Shown piece after piece: positions 25,547 through 34,003 of a stretch of 64,000 nucleotides of DNA. The notes beneath the pieces were generated by a model. It worked only from the letters and a program-made list of their open reading frames with translations, was not told the DNA's origin and did not search any database. Source of the stretch: [Ruminococcus] lactaris ATCC 29176 (GTDB lineage: Bacteria; Bacillota; Clostridia; Lachnospirales; Lachnospiraceae); the NCBI RefSeq assembly GCF_025152405.1, contig NZ_CP102292.1, positions 2,294,001 to 2,358,000 on the forward strand, written 5' to 3'. Each line of letters opens with the position of its first letter. The stretch's first letter is position 1. The position numbers and the translations under genes were made by a program.

Positions 25547-26665
25547 ATGAAGAGATTGAAGTTAAAGAATCGGTTTCAGGCAAATGCAACCATCTTGCCG
25601 AATGAATTTATAGATCATTATATGGTCAGTGCCAACGGGGAATTTGTAAAAGTATATTTGCTGCTTCTTCGTTATCTGAACGAGCCGGGTTCTGTCCTGA
25701 CGGTTTCCATGATCGCTGACTGCCTGAACAATACGGAGAATGACGTCCTTCGTGCTTTCCGTTACTGGGAGTCCACCGGACTGCTCCGTCTCACGAAAGA
25801 TGCGGATGGAAGTATTTCAGGAATCGAGCTTTTGTCCTCTGATACAGAAGATGCATCAGCGTTTTCTCCGGGTTCCTCTTCACAGGAACTGACAGACAGT
25901 ATGGAAGAGCCTGCTTCTGTTATGAACGTTTTCGGAACAGTACCTGATGAATCTTCCGGAACTTTCGAGTCTTCCCCGGATTCTTCTTTCTCCGGTACTT
26001 CCTCTGAACCGATCGCCATGGATGCGTTCCGTTCACAGAAAGAATTAAAATCTCTGTTCTTTATTGCAGAGCAATACCTCGGAAAGACGCTTTCGCATAC
26101 GGATGTCGATATGATTACATATTTTTACAATGAACTTCATATGTCCTCTTCCCTGATTGAATATCTGCTTGAGACGTGCGTGGAAAGCGGGCATAAAAGT
26201 ATGCACTATATACAGAAGGTTGCCATTGCATGGGCAAAGGACGGGATCAGCACGGTCTCACAGGCAAAGGAACAGTCTGCCGTTTATAACCGCAACTGCT
26301 ATACTGTCCTGAATGCCTTCGGAATCAAGAACCGCGGACCGGCAACTTCTGAGCTTGCTTTCATTAATAAATGGGCAGAGCAGTACTGCTTTGAAGCCGA
26401 CATCATCCAGGAGGCCTGCCGCCGGACGATTTCTGCAACGCATCAGCCAAGTTTTGAATATGCAGACCGTATCCTGACCCGCTGGTATGAGCAGGGTGTC
26501 CGCCATCTTCAGGATATTGCCGCTTTGGACGAGCAGTATCAGAAGGAACGCAGCAGCCGCAGAGCTGCTGCCCCAAGGCAGCCAAATACAAAGAACCTGA
26601 ATAACTTTGAACGCCGGAGTTATGATATGGACTCTTTAGAAGCCCAGTTGCTGAAAAGTAATTAA
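25547..26665 (+). CDS. DnaD-domain replication protein
   Basis: 372 residues. The N-terminal winged helix (about 1-100: LPNEFIDHYM, GEFVKVYLLLLRY) matches DnaD/DnaB-type primosome proteins. A Ser/Asp/Glu-rich linker (~100-160) follows, then two DnaD-like helical domains (~170-240 and ~255-310: YFYNELHMSSSLIEYLLETC, FINKWAEQYCFEADIIQEAC) with a YxxxIxxW-like end (YADRILTRWYEQGV). Directly upstream of dnaC, so it probably helps load helicase at origins or restart sites. Confidence 0.9.
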   Translation: MKRLKLKNRFQANATILPNEFIDHYMVSANGEFVKVYLLLLRYLNEPGSVLTVSMIADCLNNTENDVLRAFRYWESTGLLRLTKDADGSISGIELLSSDTEDASAFSPGSSSQELTDSMEEPASVMNVFGTVPDESSGTFESSPDSSFSGTSSEPIAMDAFRSQKELKSLFFIAEQYLGKTLSHTDVDMITYFYNELHMSSSLIEYLLETCVESGHKSMHYIQKVAIAWAKDGISTVSQAKEQSAVYNRNCYTVLNAFGIKNRGPATSELAFINKWAEQYCFEADIIQEACRRTISATHQPSFEYADRILTRWYEQGVRHLQDIAALDEQYQKERSSRRAAAPRQPNTKNLNNFERRSYDMDSLEAQLLKSN

Positions 26666-26742
26666 AGATTGGAAATACCACCTGGTTTTGAAACCTTCAA
26701 CCCGGTACCAGGAACCAAAAGCAATTTAAAAGGAGACATCCC

Positions 26743-27729
26743 ATGGGATTAAGAAATGCACAGTATCATGCCATCATGCGTGAATATGAAAAAAGACAGT
26801 TGAAGAGCCACGACATCCAGACTGCACGCTATGAGGAAGTCTATACAAAGCTTCCTGAGTTCAAGTCACTGGATGACTCTATTTCCATTCTTTCTGTCCA
26901 GTACGGAAAGAAGCTCCTCAACGGAGATCCCACTGCCCTTTCTTCCCTGAAAGAAGAACTTGCCCTTCTTCGTGCAAGTAAAAAAAAGCTTCTGACATCT
27001 GCCGGCTATCCGGAAAATTACCTTGAACCGGTTTATGAATGTCCCGACTGCAAGGATACCGGTTATATCGGTAATGAAAAATGTCATTGCTTTAAAAAAG
27101 CCATCATAGAACTGCTTTATGAGCAGTCGAACATAAAAAAAATCCCTGAAGATGCAGATTTTTCAAATTTCAGGCTTGACTATTACTCTCGTTCACATTA
27201 CGATAAAAAAACCGGACGTTCTGCCCGGGAGGCGATGGAAAATACTTTAGAGATCTGTCGTCATTTTGTTGACAGCTTTGGAACAGAATTTCACAATCTC
27301 TTCCTTTATGGGGATGTAGGTGTCGGAAAGACTTATCTTTCCACCTGCATTGCCAAAGAGATCATCAACCGTGAATTTTCAGTGATCTATTTTTCTGCTC
27401 CGCAGTTGTTCAATACGCTGGCTCAGAATACCTTCGATAAAAAAGATGTGGATGCCCGCAATATGAGTGAATACATCTTTGAGTGTGATCTGCTGATCAT
27501 CGACGATCTGGGCACAGAATATACAAATTCTTTCATTGCATCCCAGTTTTTTACCTGTATCAATGAAAGACTGTTACACAGGAAATCAACGATCATCTCA
27601 ACAAACCTTTCTCTGGAATCTCTTGCGGATCTGTATACAGAACGCTCTTTTTCCAGGATTACAAGCAGTTACAGTCTGTTGAAGATCATCGGTGATGATA
27701 TACGAATCAAAAAGAAGTTAGAACATTAG
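26743..27729 (+). CDS. dnaC: Helicase loader DnaC/DnaI-type ATPase
   Basis: 328 residues. A zinc-binding region CPDC-x10-CHC (C100, C103, C114, C116) is followed by an AAA+ domain with Walker A GDVGVGKT (190-197), Walker B LLIIDDLG and sensor IISTNLS. It loads the replicative helicase. AAGGAGA ribosome binding site; stands between the DnaD-domain gene and prs. Confidence 0.93.
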   Translation: MGLRNAQYHAIMREYEKRQLKSHDIQTARYEEVYTKLPEFKSLDDSISILSVQYGKKLLNGDPTALSSLKEELALLRASKKKLLTSAGYPENYLEPVYECPDCKDTGYIGNEKCHCFKKAIIELLYEQSNIKKIPEDADFSNFRLDYYSRSHYDKKTGRSAREAMENTLEICRHFVDSFGTEFHNLFLYGDVGVGKTYLSTCIAKEIINREFSVIYFSAPQLFNTLAQNTFDKKDVDARNMSEYIFECDLLIIDDLGTEYTNSFIASQFFTCINERLLHRKSTIISTNLSLESLADLYTERSFSRITSSYSLLKIIGDDIRIKKKLEH

Positions 27730-27739
27730 GAGGATACTC

Positions 27740-28924
27740 ATGTTAACTCGATCAGAAAGAACCTTAGAAAATATCCCTGTTGGAAGTCTTGGAATTATTT
27801 CCCTTAGAGGCTGTGAAGAGCTGGGACAGAAAGTGGATGATTATCTCGTAAAATGGCGTCATGAAAGTGCTCATCAGTTTAAAGGTGATGCTGCCTTTTC
27901 CGGCTATGAGAAAGATACTTTCCTTGTCGGAGCCAGTGTTCCGCGTTTTGGATCCGGTGAAGCTAAGGGCATCATCGAAGAATCTGTACGTGGTAAGGAT
28001 CTGTACCTGATGGTGGATGTCTGCAACTACAACGTCACGTATTCTCTTACCGGCAATACAAACCATATGTCACCGGACGATCATTATCAGAACCTGAAGC
28101 GTATCATTGCTGCAATCGGAGGAAAAGGACGCCGTATCAACGTAATCATGCCGTTCCTCTATGAGAGCCGCCAGCATAAGAGAACTTCCCGTGAGTCTCT
28201 GGACTGTGCCCTTGCACTTCAGGAGCTTGTGCGGATGGGTGTTGACAATATTATTACATTTGATGCTCATGACCCTCGTGTACAGAATGCGATTCCGCTG
28301 AGCGGATTTGAGACAGTTTCCCCTACTTATCAGTTTATCAAGGGACTGCTTCGTACTTATAAAGATCTTCAGATCGACAGTGACCATATGATGGCAATCA
28401 GCCCGGATGAGGGCGGAACAAACCGTGCCGTATACCTTGCAAATGTCCTCGGTCTTGACATGGGTATGTTCTATAAACGCCGTGATTATACACAGGTTGT
28501 AGACGGACGTAATCCAATTGTTGCTCATGAATTTCTCGGTTCTTCCGTAGAAGGAAAAGATGTGATCATTATTGATGATATGATTTCTTCAGGAGAAAGT
28601 ATCATTGAAGTTGCAACCGAACTGAAACGCCGAAAAGCGAACCGCATTTTTGCCGCTGCTACATTCGGACTCTTCACAAATGGACTTGAGAAGTTTGATA
28701 AGGCTTATGAAGAGGGTGTTCTGACAGGTGTTCTGACTACAAACCTGATCTATCAGACACCGGAGCTGCTCTCCAAACCATATTATATCAACTGCGATAT
28801 GAGCAAGTATATTGCACTGATTATCGACACTCTGAACCATGACGGTTCTTTGAGTCAGATTTTAAGTCCGAATGAAAGAATCCAGAATGTTCTTCGCAAA
28901 TACAAAAATGGAGAGAAGATCTGA
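27740..28924 (+). CDS. prs: Ribose-phosphate pyrophosphokinase, long form
   Basis: 394 residues, longer than the usual ~315 because of an N-terminal extension and an insertion. It makes PRPP from ribose-5-phosphate and ATP. Motifs: FDAHDPRVQNAI, and the PRPP loop VIIIDDMISSGESI. ATG with AGGAGG, 11 bases after dnaC, so the two are coupled. A terminator follows at 28978-29006. Clostridia often carry both a short and this long form. Confidence 0.92.
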   Translation: MLTRSERTLENIPVGSLGIISLRGCEELGQKVDDYLVKWRHESAHQFKGDAAFSGYEKDTFLVGASVPRFGSGEAKGIIEESVRGKDLYLMVDVCNYNVTYSLTGNTNHMSPDDHYQNLKRIIAAIGGKGRRINVIMPFLYESRQHKRTSRESLDCALALQELVRMGVDNIITFDAHDPRVQNAIPLSGFETVSPTYQFIKGLLRTYKDLQIDSDHMMAISPDEGGTNRAVYLANVLGLDMGMFYKRRDYTQVVDGRNPIVAHEFLGSSVEGKDVIIIDDMISSGESIIEVATELKRRKANRIFAAATFGLFTNGLEKFDKAYEEGVLTGVLTTNLIYQTPELLSKPYYINCDMSKYIALIIDTLNHDGSLSQILSPNERIQNVLRKYKNGEKI

Positions 28925-28977
28925 TCTTCTGATTGATCTGATCTTCTGATTCCCGCAGGATCTCTGAAAGATTATTT

Positions 28978-29006
28978 TAGCACAGCCTATGGCTGTGCTA
29001 ATTTTT
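28978..29006 (+). terminator. Terminator after prs
   Basis: TAGCACAGCC (28978-28987), 3-base loop, GGCTGTGCTA (28991-29000), then ATTTTT. Confidence 0.88.
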
Positions 29007-29044
29007 CAATCAGGATGATTCATTTTTAAGAGGAGTGATTCTTT

Positions 29045-30121
29045 ATGAAAAAAATACGATGGAACCTGGCAATCACGGTCCTGCTTCTGGCTGTAACGAC
29101 CATTATTTCTTTTTGCTTCTTTCATTTTGGAAATAAATATACTGCCAATATCACAGTCCTCTATACACTGGCACTGATCCTGATCGCATTAAAGACAAGT
29201 GGTTATATTTATGGGATCATCGCTTCGATTTTCTGTGTATTCGCAGTAAATTACTTTTTTTCATACCCTTATTTCCGATTAAATTTTACATTGGACGGAT
29301 ATCCTGTCACTTTTGCCGGAATGCTTACGATTGCACTGATCACCGGTGCAGTAACCACCTCACTCAAGCAACAGCAGCAGGCTATCTCCGAACGTGAAAA
29401 GCAGCTTGCTGAAGCAGATAAGGAAAAACTGCGTGCCAACCTCCTCCGAGCCGTCTCCCATGACCTCAGGACACCTCTTACCAGCATTATCGGTTCCGCC
29501 GACTCCTACCTTGAGAACCGGGAAGAGCTTTCCGAAACCGAATGTACAGAGCTGGTTTCCAATATCCGGGAGGATTCAGAATGGCTTTTAAATATGGTGG
29601 AAAATCTGTTGACCGTTACCCGTATTAACAGCAGTTCTGCTGACAAGGTAAAGAAATCTGCCGAGGTTGTAGAAGAAGTGGTCTCTGAGGCGATCCTGAG
29701 GCTTCAGAAACGAATCCCTGATGCTGTGATCCATGTATCAATGCCAAATAATTTTCTCATGATCCCTATGGATCCTACCCTGATCGAACAAGTGCTGATC
29801 AATCTGATGGAAAATGCCCTGATTCATTCAGGAAGCACAGAACCAGTGGATCTGATCATCCGAGAACTGGATGATGCCATTTCATTTTCAGTCCGGGATT
29901 ACGGCCGTGGACTTTCCGAGGATCTTCTGCCTCATATTTTTGAAGGCGGACAAGTTTCGTCCGGCTCCAGTGACAGCCACAGAGGGATGGGAATCGGACT
30001 TTCCATCTGCCAGACGATCATACAGGCACACGGCGGGCAGATTACCGCTGCCAACCATACCGGTGATCATACAAAGGGGGCTGAATTTACTTTTACACTT
30101 CCAAAAGAAAAGGAGAGCTGA
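29045..30121 (+). CDS. Short KdpD-type sensor histidine kinase
   Basis: 358 residues. It has 3-4 membrane segments in the first ~105 residues (DUF4118-like), a HisKA domain with H139 (AVSHDLRTPLTSIIG) and an ATPase domain with N, G1 and G2 boxes (NLMENALIHSG, RDYGRGLS, GMGIGLSIC). The N-terminal KdpD and Usp domains of full KdpD are missing. It would autophosphorylate and pass phosphate to the regulator 2 bases downstream. No kdpFABC genes are nearby, so potassium control is not established. Confidence 0.9.
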   Translation: MKKIRWNLAITVLLLAVTTIISFCFFHFGNKYTANITVLYTLALILIALKTSGYIYGIIASIFCVFAVNYFFSYPYFRLNFTLDGYPVTFAGMLTIALITGAVTTSLKQQQQAISEREKQLAEADKEKLRANLLRAVSHDLRTPLTSIIGSADSYLENREELSETECTELVSNIREDSEWLLNMVENLLTVTRINSSSADKVKKSAEVVEEVVSEAILRLQKRIPDAVIHVSMPNNFLMIPMDPTLIEQVLINLMENALIHSGSTEPVDLIIRELDDAISFSVRDYGRGLSEDLLPHIFEGGQVSSGSSDSHRGMGIGLSICQTIIQAHGGQITAANHTGDHTKGAEFTFTLPKEKES

Positions 30122-30123
30122 CA

Positions 30124-30834
30124 ATGCCTAAATTTTCGATACTGATTATTGAAGATGAAAAAAATATCCAGACTTTTATGCGTAAAATCCTGATCCGTCA
30201 TGACTACCGGGTCCTTTGTGCCGATACCGGTACGGAAGGGTTAAGTCTCATCCGTTCTCAATGTCCTGATCTTGTCCTTCTTGATCTCGGACTTCCCGAT
30301 ATGAACGGAAATCAGATCATCCGGGATGTGCGGACATGGTCGAGTATCCCCATCATCGTGATCTCCGCCAGAAGTGCGGAACGCGAAAAGGTGCAGGCTC
30401 TTGACCTTGGTGCTGATGATTACATAACCAAACCTTTCGGTACTTCCGAACTGCTTGCCAGGATCCGTACCTCCCTGCGGCACAGCAACCGGATGCATAC
30501 TGATCAGGAGTTATATATCAAAGCCTACAGACATGACAAAATGACACTGGATTTTTCCAAAAGGCTGCTCACCCTGGAGGATGAACCCGTTCATCTGACA
30601 CCTGTTGAGTATAAGATTGTTGCCTATCTGGCACAAAATTCTGGAAAGGTTGTTACTTATGCCTCGATCCTTTCCAATGTCTGGGGACCTTATGCAGATG
30701 ATGACAATAAAATCCTGCGTGTAAATATGGCGAATATCCGTCGCAAAATTGAGCTTGATCCTGCCCAGCCACATTATATCTTTACAGAAGTCGGTGTCGG
30801 CTACCGCATGGCAGAAGATGACGGGCAGGTCTGA
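30124..30834 (+). CDS. KdpE-type response regulator (OmpR family)
   Basis: 236 residues. Receiver domain with D54 (LVLLDLGLPDMNG), acidic pair E10-D11 and K103-like lysine in YITKPFGTSELLAR, then an OmpR/PhoB winged helix (LTPVEYKIVAYLAQNSGKVVTY...VNMANIRRKIE). GGAGAG just before the ATG, coupled to the kinase gene. Target genes are unknown; the 47-residue membrane protein downstream is a candidate. Confidence 0.93.
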   Translation: MPKFSILIIEDEKNIQTFMRKILIRHDYRVLCADTGTEGLSLIRSQCPDLVLLDLGLPDMNGNQIIRDVRTWSSIPIIVISARSAEREKVQALDLGADDYITKPFGTSELLARIRTSLRHSNRMHTDQELYIKAYRHDKMTLDFSKRLLTLEDEPVHLTPVEYKIVAYLAQNSGKVVTYASILSNVWGPYADDDNKILRVNMANIRRKIELDPAQPHYIFTEVGVGYRMAEDDGQV

Positions 30835-30943
30835 TATCAGGCCTGCTAAAATTATGCTAAAAAGACTTTCTTTTTATTCCTTTTCACATTCTTTTTTTCT
30901 AAAATAGACACTGTTCAGAATACAAAAAGGAGTGTGCAACATT

Positions 30944-31087
30944 ATGAATATCGGCTTAATTTTACTTATGATTATCGGTGGGGCTGTCGGTGTCTTCTCT
31001 ACACTTTACATCCTGGTTTCTTTACCTGCGACCATCATCTTTAAGATAATCCGCAAGGTGAGTCATGGTACGCCACTGATGATGTAA
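30944..31087 (+). CDS. 47-residue membrane microprotein
   Basis: ATG 30944 to TAA 31085-31087. AAAAAGGAG lies 11 bases upstream. The sequence is one long hydrophobic span (NIGLILLMIIGGAVGVFSTL, LVSLPATIIFKII) and then a basic tail ending in SHGTPLMM. Size, position after kdpDE and composition resemble small membrane subunits such as KdpF, but the sequence is longer and no KdpA/B/C follows. Possibly a small regulator of the kinase. Confidence 0.6.
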   Translation: MNIGLILLMIIGGAVGVFSTLYILVSLPATIIFKIIRKVSHGTPLMM

Positions 31088-31227
31088 ACAGCTTATATTA
31101 ATTAACAATACCAGATACCTCTTTCCTATTTCCCCGGAGCAATTCATTTTCACGAGAAAAACGGTTTCATAATGGACTTGGGTTCATAAATAACTTTATT
31201 TCGCAAGAAACTCATTTCCATGACGGA

Positions 31228-31950
31228 TTATTTTTTCAGAAAATGTTCTCTCTGGGGATATTCCTGTCTGAAGGCAGCAAGAGCTGCTTTTTGAAGCAGT
31301 TCAAACTCCTTATCCATATGCAGCATATGTGGAGCGGCAAATGCGATCATACTGATCTGATCGGCAATTTTCTTTGCCACACTTTCTTCTGATAACTGTC
31401 CCATTCCAAATACGATTGAAGTGAATCCTCTTCCTTTCCGGCTTACATCAATCAGCTTTAGAAAAGCATTTTTCAGTTCCTGCAGTAACAGTTCCTGTTC
31501 CCATACATTTCGCTTCTCTGCATCAAATAAGCAAAGCTTCGTAATAATTTCTATTGCAAGCTTTCTCTTTTGCCCGCCAAGATCTACAGAGCCTCCTTCT
31601 GCAATATATTTTAATTCCATAAGACTTCCTACAAATGCATCTTTTTTTGGTCTTCTCTTCCCGTATCTTGCAATCCACAGCTTTTCCATAAACCGGATTT
31701 CCGCGGTAGTTCTATCTGCATTTTCACCAATGTTTCTTACTTCTTCCCTCTCTTTGAGCATCTGCTGCCTTTTTACTGCATCCAGCTCCTGATAAAATGC
31801 CTCTCTCCACAATTTCTCTTCTCGGTCTTCCTGTCTGTCAGTTTCCAGTCCGGTTCTTCTTTCCAGACCATTTCTTCCTTCCTGCCCATTTCTTCCTTCC
31901 TGCCCGATATTCTTTTCTCTGTGTTCTTCTTTCTTTTCTCTGTCCTGCAT
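31228..31950 (-). CDS. Charged helical protein (DUF6553-like)
   Basis: 240 residues. The first ~50 residues are highly charged with a repeat (GQEGRNGQEGRNGLERRTGLE). The rest is helical with conserved FMEKLWIARYGKRRPKKDAF, VDVSRKGRGFTSIVFGMG-type pieces and a hydrophobic C-terminal half. It resembles DUF6553 proteins of Clostridia, whose function is unknown. There is no signal peptide or membrane span. It lies 46 bases after the galactose-binding lipoprotein gene and may be transcribed with it. Confidence 0.6.
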   Translation of the reverse strand: MQDREKKEEHREKNIGQEGRNGQEGRNGLERRTGLETDRQEDREEKLWREAFYQELDAVKRQQMLKEREEVRNIGENADRTTAEIRFMEKLWIARYGKRRPKKDAFVGSLMELKYIAEGGSVDLGGQKRKLAIEIITKLCLFDAEKRNVWEQELLLQELKNAFLKLIDVSRKGRGFTSIVFGMGQLSEESVAKKIADQISMIAFAAPHMLHMDKEFELLQKAALAAFRQEYPQREHFLKK

Positions 31951-31995
31951 TTTCTTCTCCGTCTTCTACTTATATTTCTGTTTTCCTAAAAAGAT

Positions 31996-33036
31996 CTATT
32001 TCTCTAAAAATTCATCTACATTCCCGGTTTCTACTTTCTGATATAAAGACATATAGTATCTTCCATCTTTCAGTTTATGCTTACTGATATCATTTCCTTT
32101 AAAAAGATCAACAGCAAGCCGGGCTATCTCTCCTGCCTGGTCTACATTATCGTTGTATACTGTTCCCTGCATTGTTCCTTCTTTTACTGCCTCCAGTGCA
32201 TCCTCCAGTCCGTCTATTCCGAAAATAACCGGTCTTTGTTCCTGACTGTATCCTGCATTTTTATATGCCTCTACTGCACCAAGTGCCATCTCATCGTTAT
32301 TGGATATAACCAATTCGATCTCGGTCCCATAATGGTCGATCAACTGGCTCATACGATTCTCTGCCTGCCCCCTGTTCCAGTCTGCGAACTGATAACTTAA
32401 TTTTTCAAGCTCTATGCCATTCTCAATCAGCGTTTTTACCGAGCAGTCCGTCCGGCTGATAGCATCCTGGTGTCCCGCTTCTCCCTCTAAGAGTACATAC
32501 TGGATCTTGCCATCCTGATTCTTATCTGCTCCCGGATGAGCTTTCAGATAATCTGCTGCAATTTCTCCCTGCATTTCTCCCGACTGCTTTGCATCGCACC
32601 CTACATAGTACAGTTGATCCCACTGCATCAGATCTTCTTTTACAGGTTCTCTGTTAAAAAAGATCACCGGAATCTTTTCCTGTCTTGCTGCTTTGATGAT
32701 ATCTGACGGTGCGGTTCTGTCAACTAGATTCACGCACAGCACATCACACCCTGCTGCAATCATTTCTTCCACCAGTTCATCTTGGTCTCTCTGATCATTA
32801 TCACCATTCTTTACAGAAACAAGAATCTTCATATCTTTTGACTCTTTTAATTTGAGATCCTCCCGGATCTGCTCTGTCATGGTATTGATAAAAGGATCGT
32901 CCTGTGTATACGTCACAATGCCTACCCTCAGTGTCCGGTCTGAGGTATTTTCTTTTTTTCCACACCCCGGAAATGACAGAGCAAGAACGGACACCGTCAG
33001 AAATATCATTGCTTTTCTTCTCTTTTTTCTACTCAT
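31996..33036 (-). CDS. Galactose/glucose-binding lipoprotein, standard domain order
   Basis: 346 residues. Lipoprotein signal with lipobox LSFPGC (C25). The mature part is a type I periplasmic-binding protein in normal order: VGIVTYTQDDPFIN, VLCVNLVDRTAP, VIFFNREPV, YVGCDAKQSGEMQGEI, calcium loop DKNQDGKIQY, ISNNDEMALGAVEAY and FGIDGLEDAL. The match to MglB-type galactose-binding proteins is good. The gene overlaps the upstream binding-protein gene by 8 bases and belongs to the sensing operon, so it likely feeds sugar information to the kinase rather than, or in addition to, the transporter. Confidence 0.9.
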   Translation of the reverse strand: MSRKKRRKAMIFLTVSVLALSFPGCGKKENTSDRTLRVGIVTYTQDDPFINTMTEQIREDLKLKESKDMKILVSVKNGDNDQRDQDELVEEMIAAGCDVLCVNLVDRTAPSDIIKAARQEKIPVIFFNREPVKEDLMQWDQLYYVGCDAKQSGEMQGEIAADYLKAHPGADKNQDGKIQYVLLEGEAGHQDAISRTDCSVKTLIENGIELEKLSYQFADWNRGQAENRMSQLIDHYGTEIELVISNNDEMALGAVEAYKNAGYSQEQRPVIFGIDGLEDALEAVKEGTMQGTVYNDNVDQAGEIARLAVDLFKGNDISKHKLKDGRYYMSLYQKVETGNVDEFLEK

Positions 33037-34003
33037 AAGAATACAAAAACCTTTCTATATCTTCCGAAAATAAATCTTTTTTGTAAACTACCTGTATTTC
33101 TGTTTCATGACTTTCCATCTGATACCAGGAATTTTTTAACTTACTGGCAATCTCATTCATGCTTTCATATCCGACCTCATACAGATCCGGCACGATCAGG
33201 CATTGTATCTTTCCTGCATCCAACAGCGAAAAGGCTTTGATACTTGTCCCAATCCCGTAAATTTCTGCTCCGCTATAGAACCCATTTTCTGCCTTTTCTC
33301 CTACTTCATCCAGAATATATGGATCGAGGACTGCCAGATAATCTACTTTTTCTTTCGCTTTCAATATTTCACCGGCATCTTCCTTGCTCTCCTGATTATA
33401 CTTCCATATGATCCTGCCACCTCCGGCTTCCATCACCTCACAGAATCCTCTGACACGGTTCCTGCTTTCTTCAGTCCTTGCATTTCCTGCTACAACTCCG
33501 ATTCGCTTTCCATTCATAAGACCGGATGTATTTTTCAACATCTGCTCTGCCAGTTCCTGCCCCATTTTATAGTTATCCGGCTTGACTGTTACAAATGAAG
33601 AGGCGGCATCCGCTTCATAACTGTAAATATCCTGCGTGATCAGCACAAACGGTTTCGTTCCCTGCAACTGCTCTAAAACCTGCTTCGTATCCTGTCCCGG
33701 AGCAGGGTTGATAATAAATGCATCTACGTCATTCTCCAACTGCTCCCGGATCATCTCCTGCTCATCCTCAGAGCTTTCCTGTTCGTCCGTATTACAGATA
33801 ATCAGCGACAGATTCTGGACTTTGGCCGCCTGCTTCATTCCGTTAAGCAGGCTGTCCCATCTCTTGTCTCCTGAATTTTCTACGATCACCGCCACTTTTT
33901 TAGGTGGCACATCTCCATGAAAGATACTGTAGAAAAAATAGGCTGCAAGAACCGCAAGCAACGCTTCTGCTATCAGGAAAGTTATTTTATTTCTTTTCGT
34001 CAT
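33029..34003 (-). CDS. Membrane-anchored sugar-binding protein of the sensor operon
   Basis: 324 residues. One N-terminal membrane span (ITFLIAEALLAVLAAYFFYS) with no lipobox Cys, then a substrate-binding fold (KKVAVIVENSGDKRWDSLLNGM, INPAPGQD, MNGKRIGVVAGN, GIGTSIKAFSLLDAG). It overlaps the kinase gene end by 17 bases and the next gene by 8, so translation is coupled. Such proteins commonly serve as extracellular ligand sensors for YesM-type kinases. The ligand is probably a sugar, but this is inferred from context. Confidence 0.8.
   Translation of the reverse strand: MTKRNKITFLIAEALLAVLAAYFFYSIFHGDVPPKKVAVIVENSGDKRWDSLLNGMKQAAKVQNLSLIICNTDEQESSEDEQEMIREQLENDVDAFIINPAPGQDTKQVLEQLQGTKPFVLITQDIYSYEADAASSFVTVKPDNYKMGQELAEQMLKNTSGLMNGKRIGVVAGNARTEESRNRVRGFCEVMEAGGGRIIWKYNQESKEDAGEILKAKEKVDYLAVLDPYILDEVGEKAENGFYSGAEIYGIGTSIKAFSLLDAGKIQCLIVPDLYEVGYESMNEIASKLKNSWYQMESHETEIQVVYKKDLFSEDIERFLYSYE

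Noticed and set aside
28922-28952. 17-bp tandem repeat (TGATCTTCTGATT units) after prs
   Set aside because: Only two copies, short, right after a stop codon and before a terminator; probably chance slippage.
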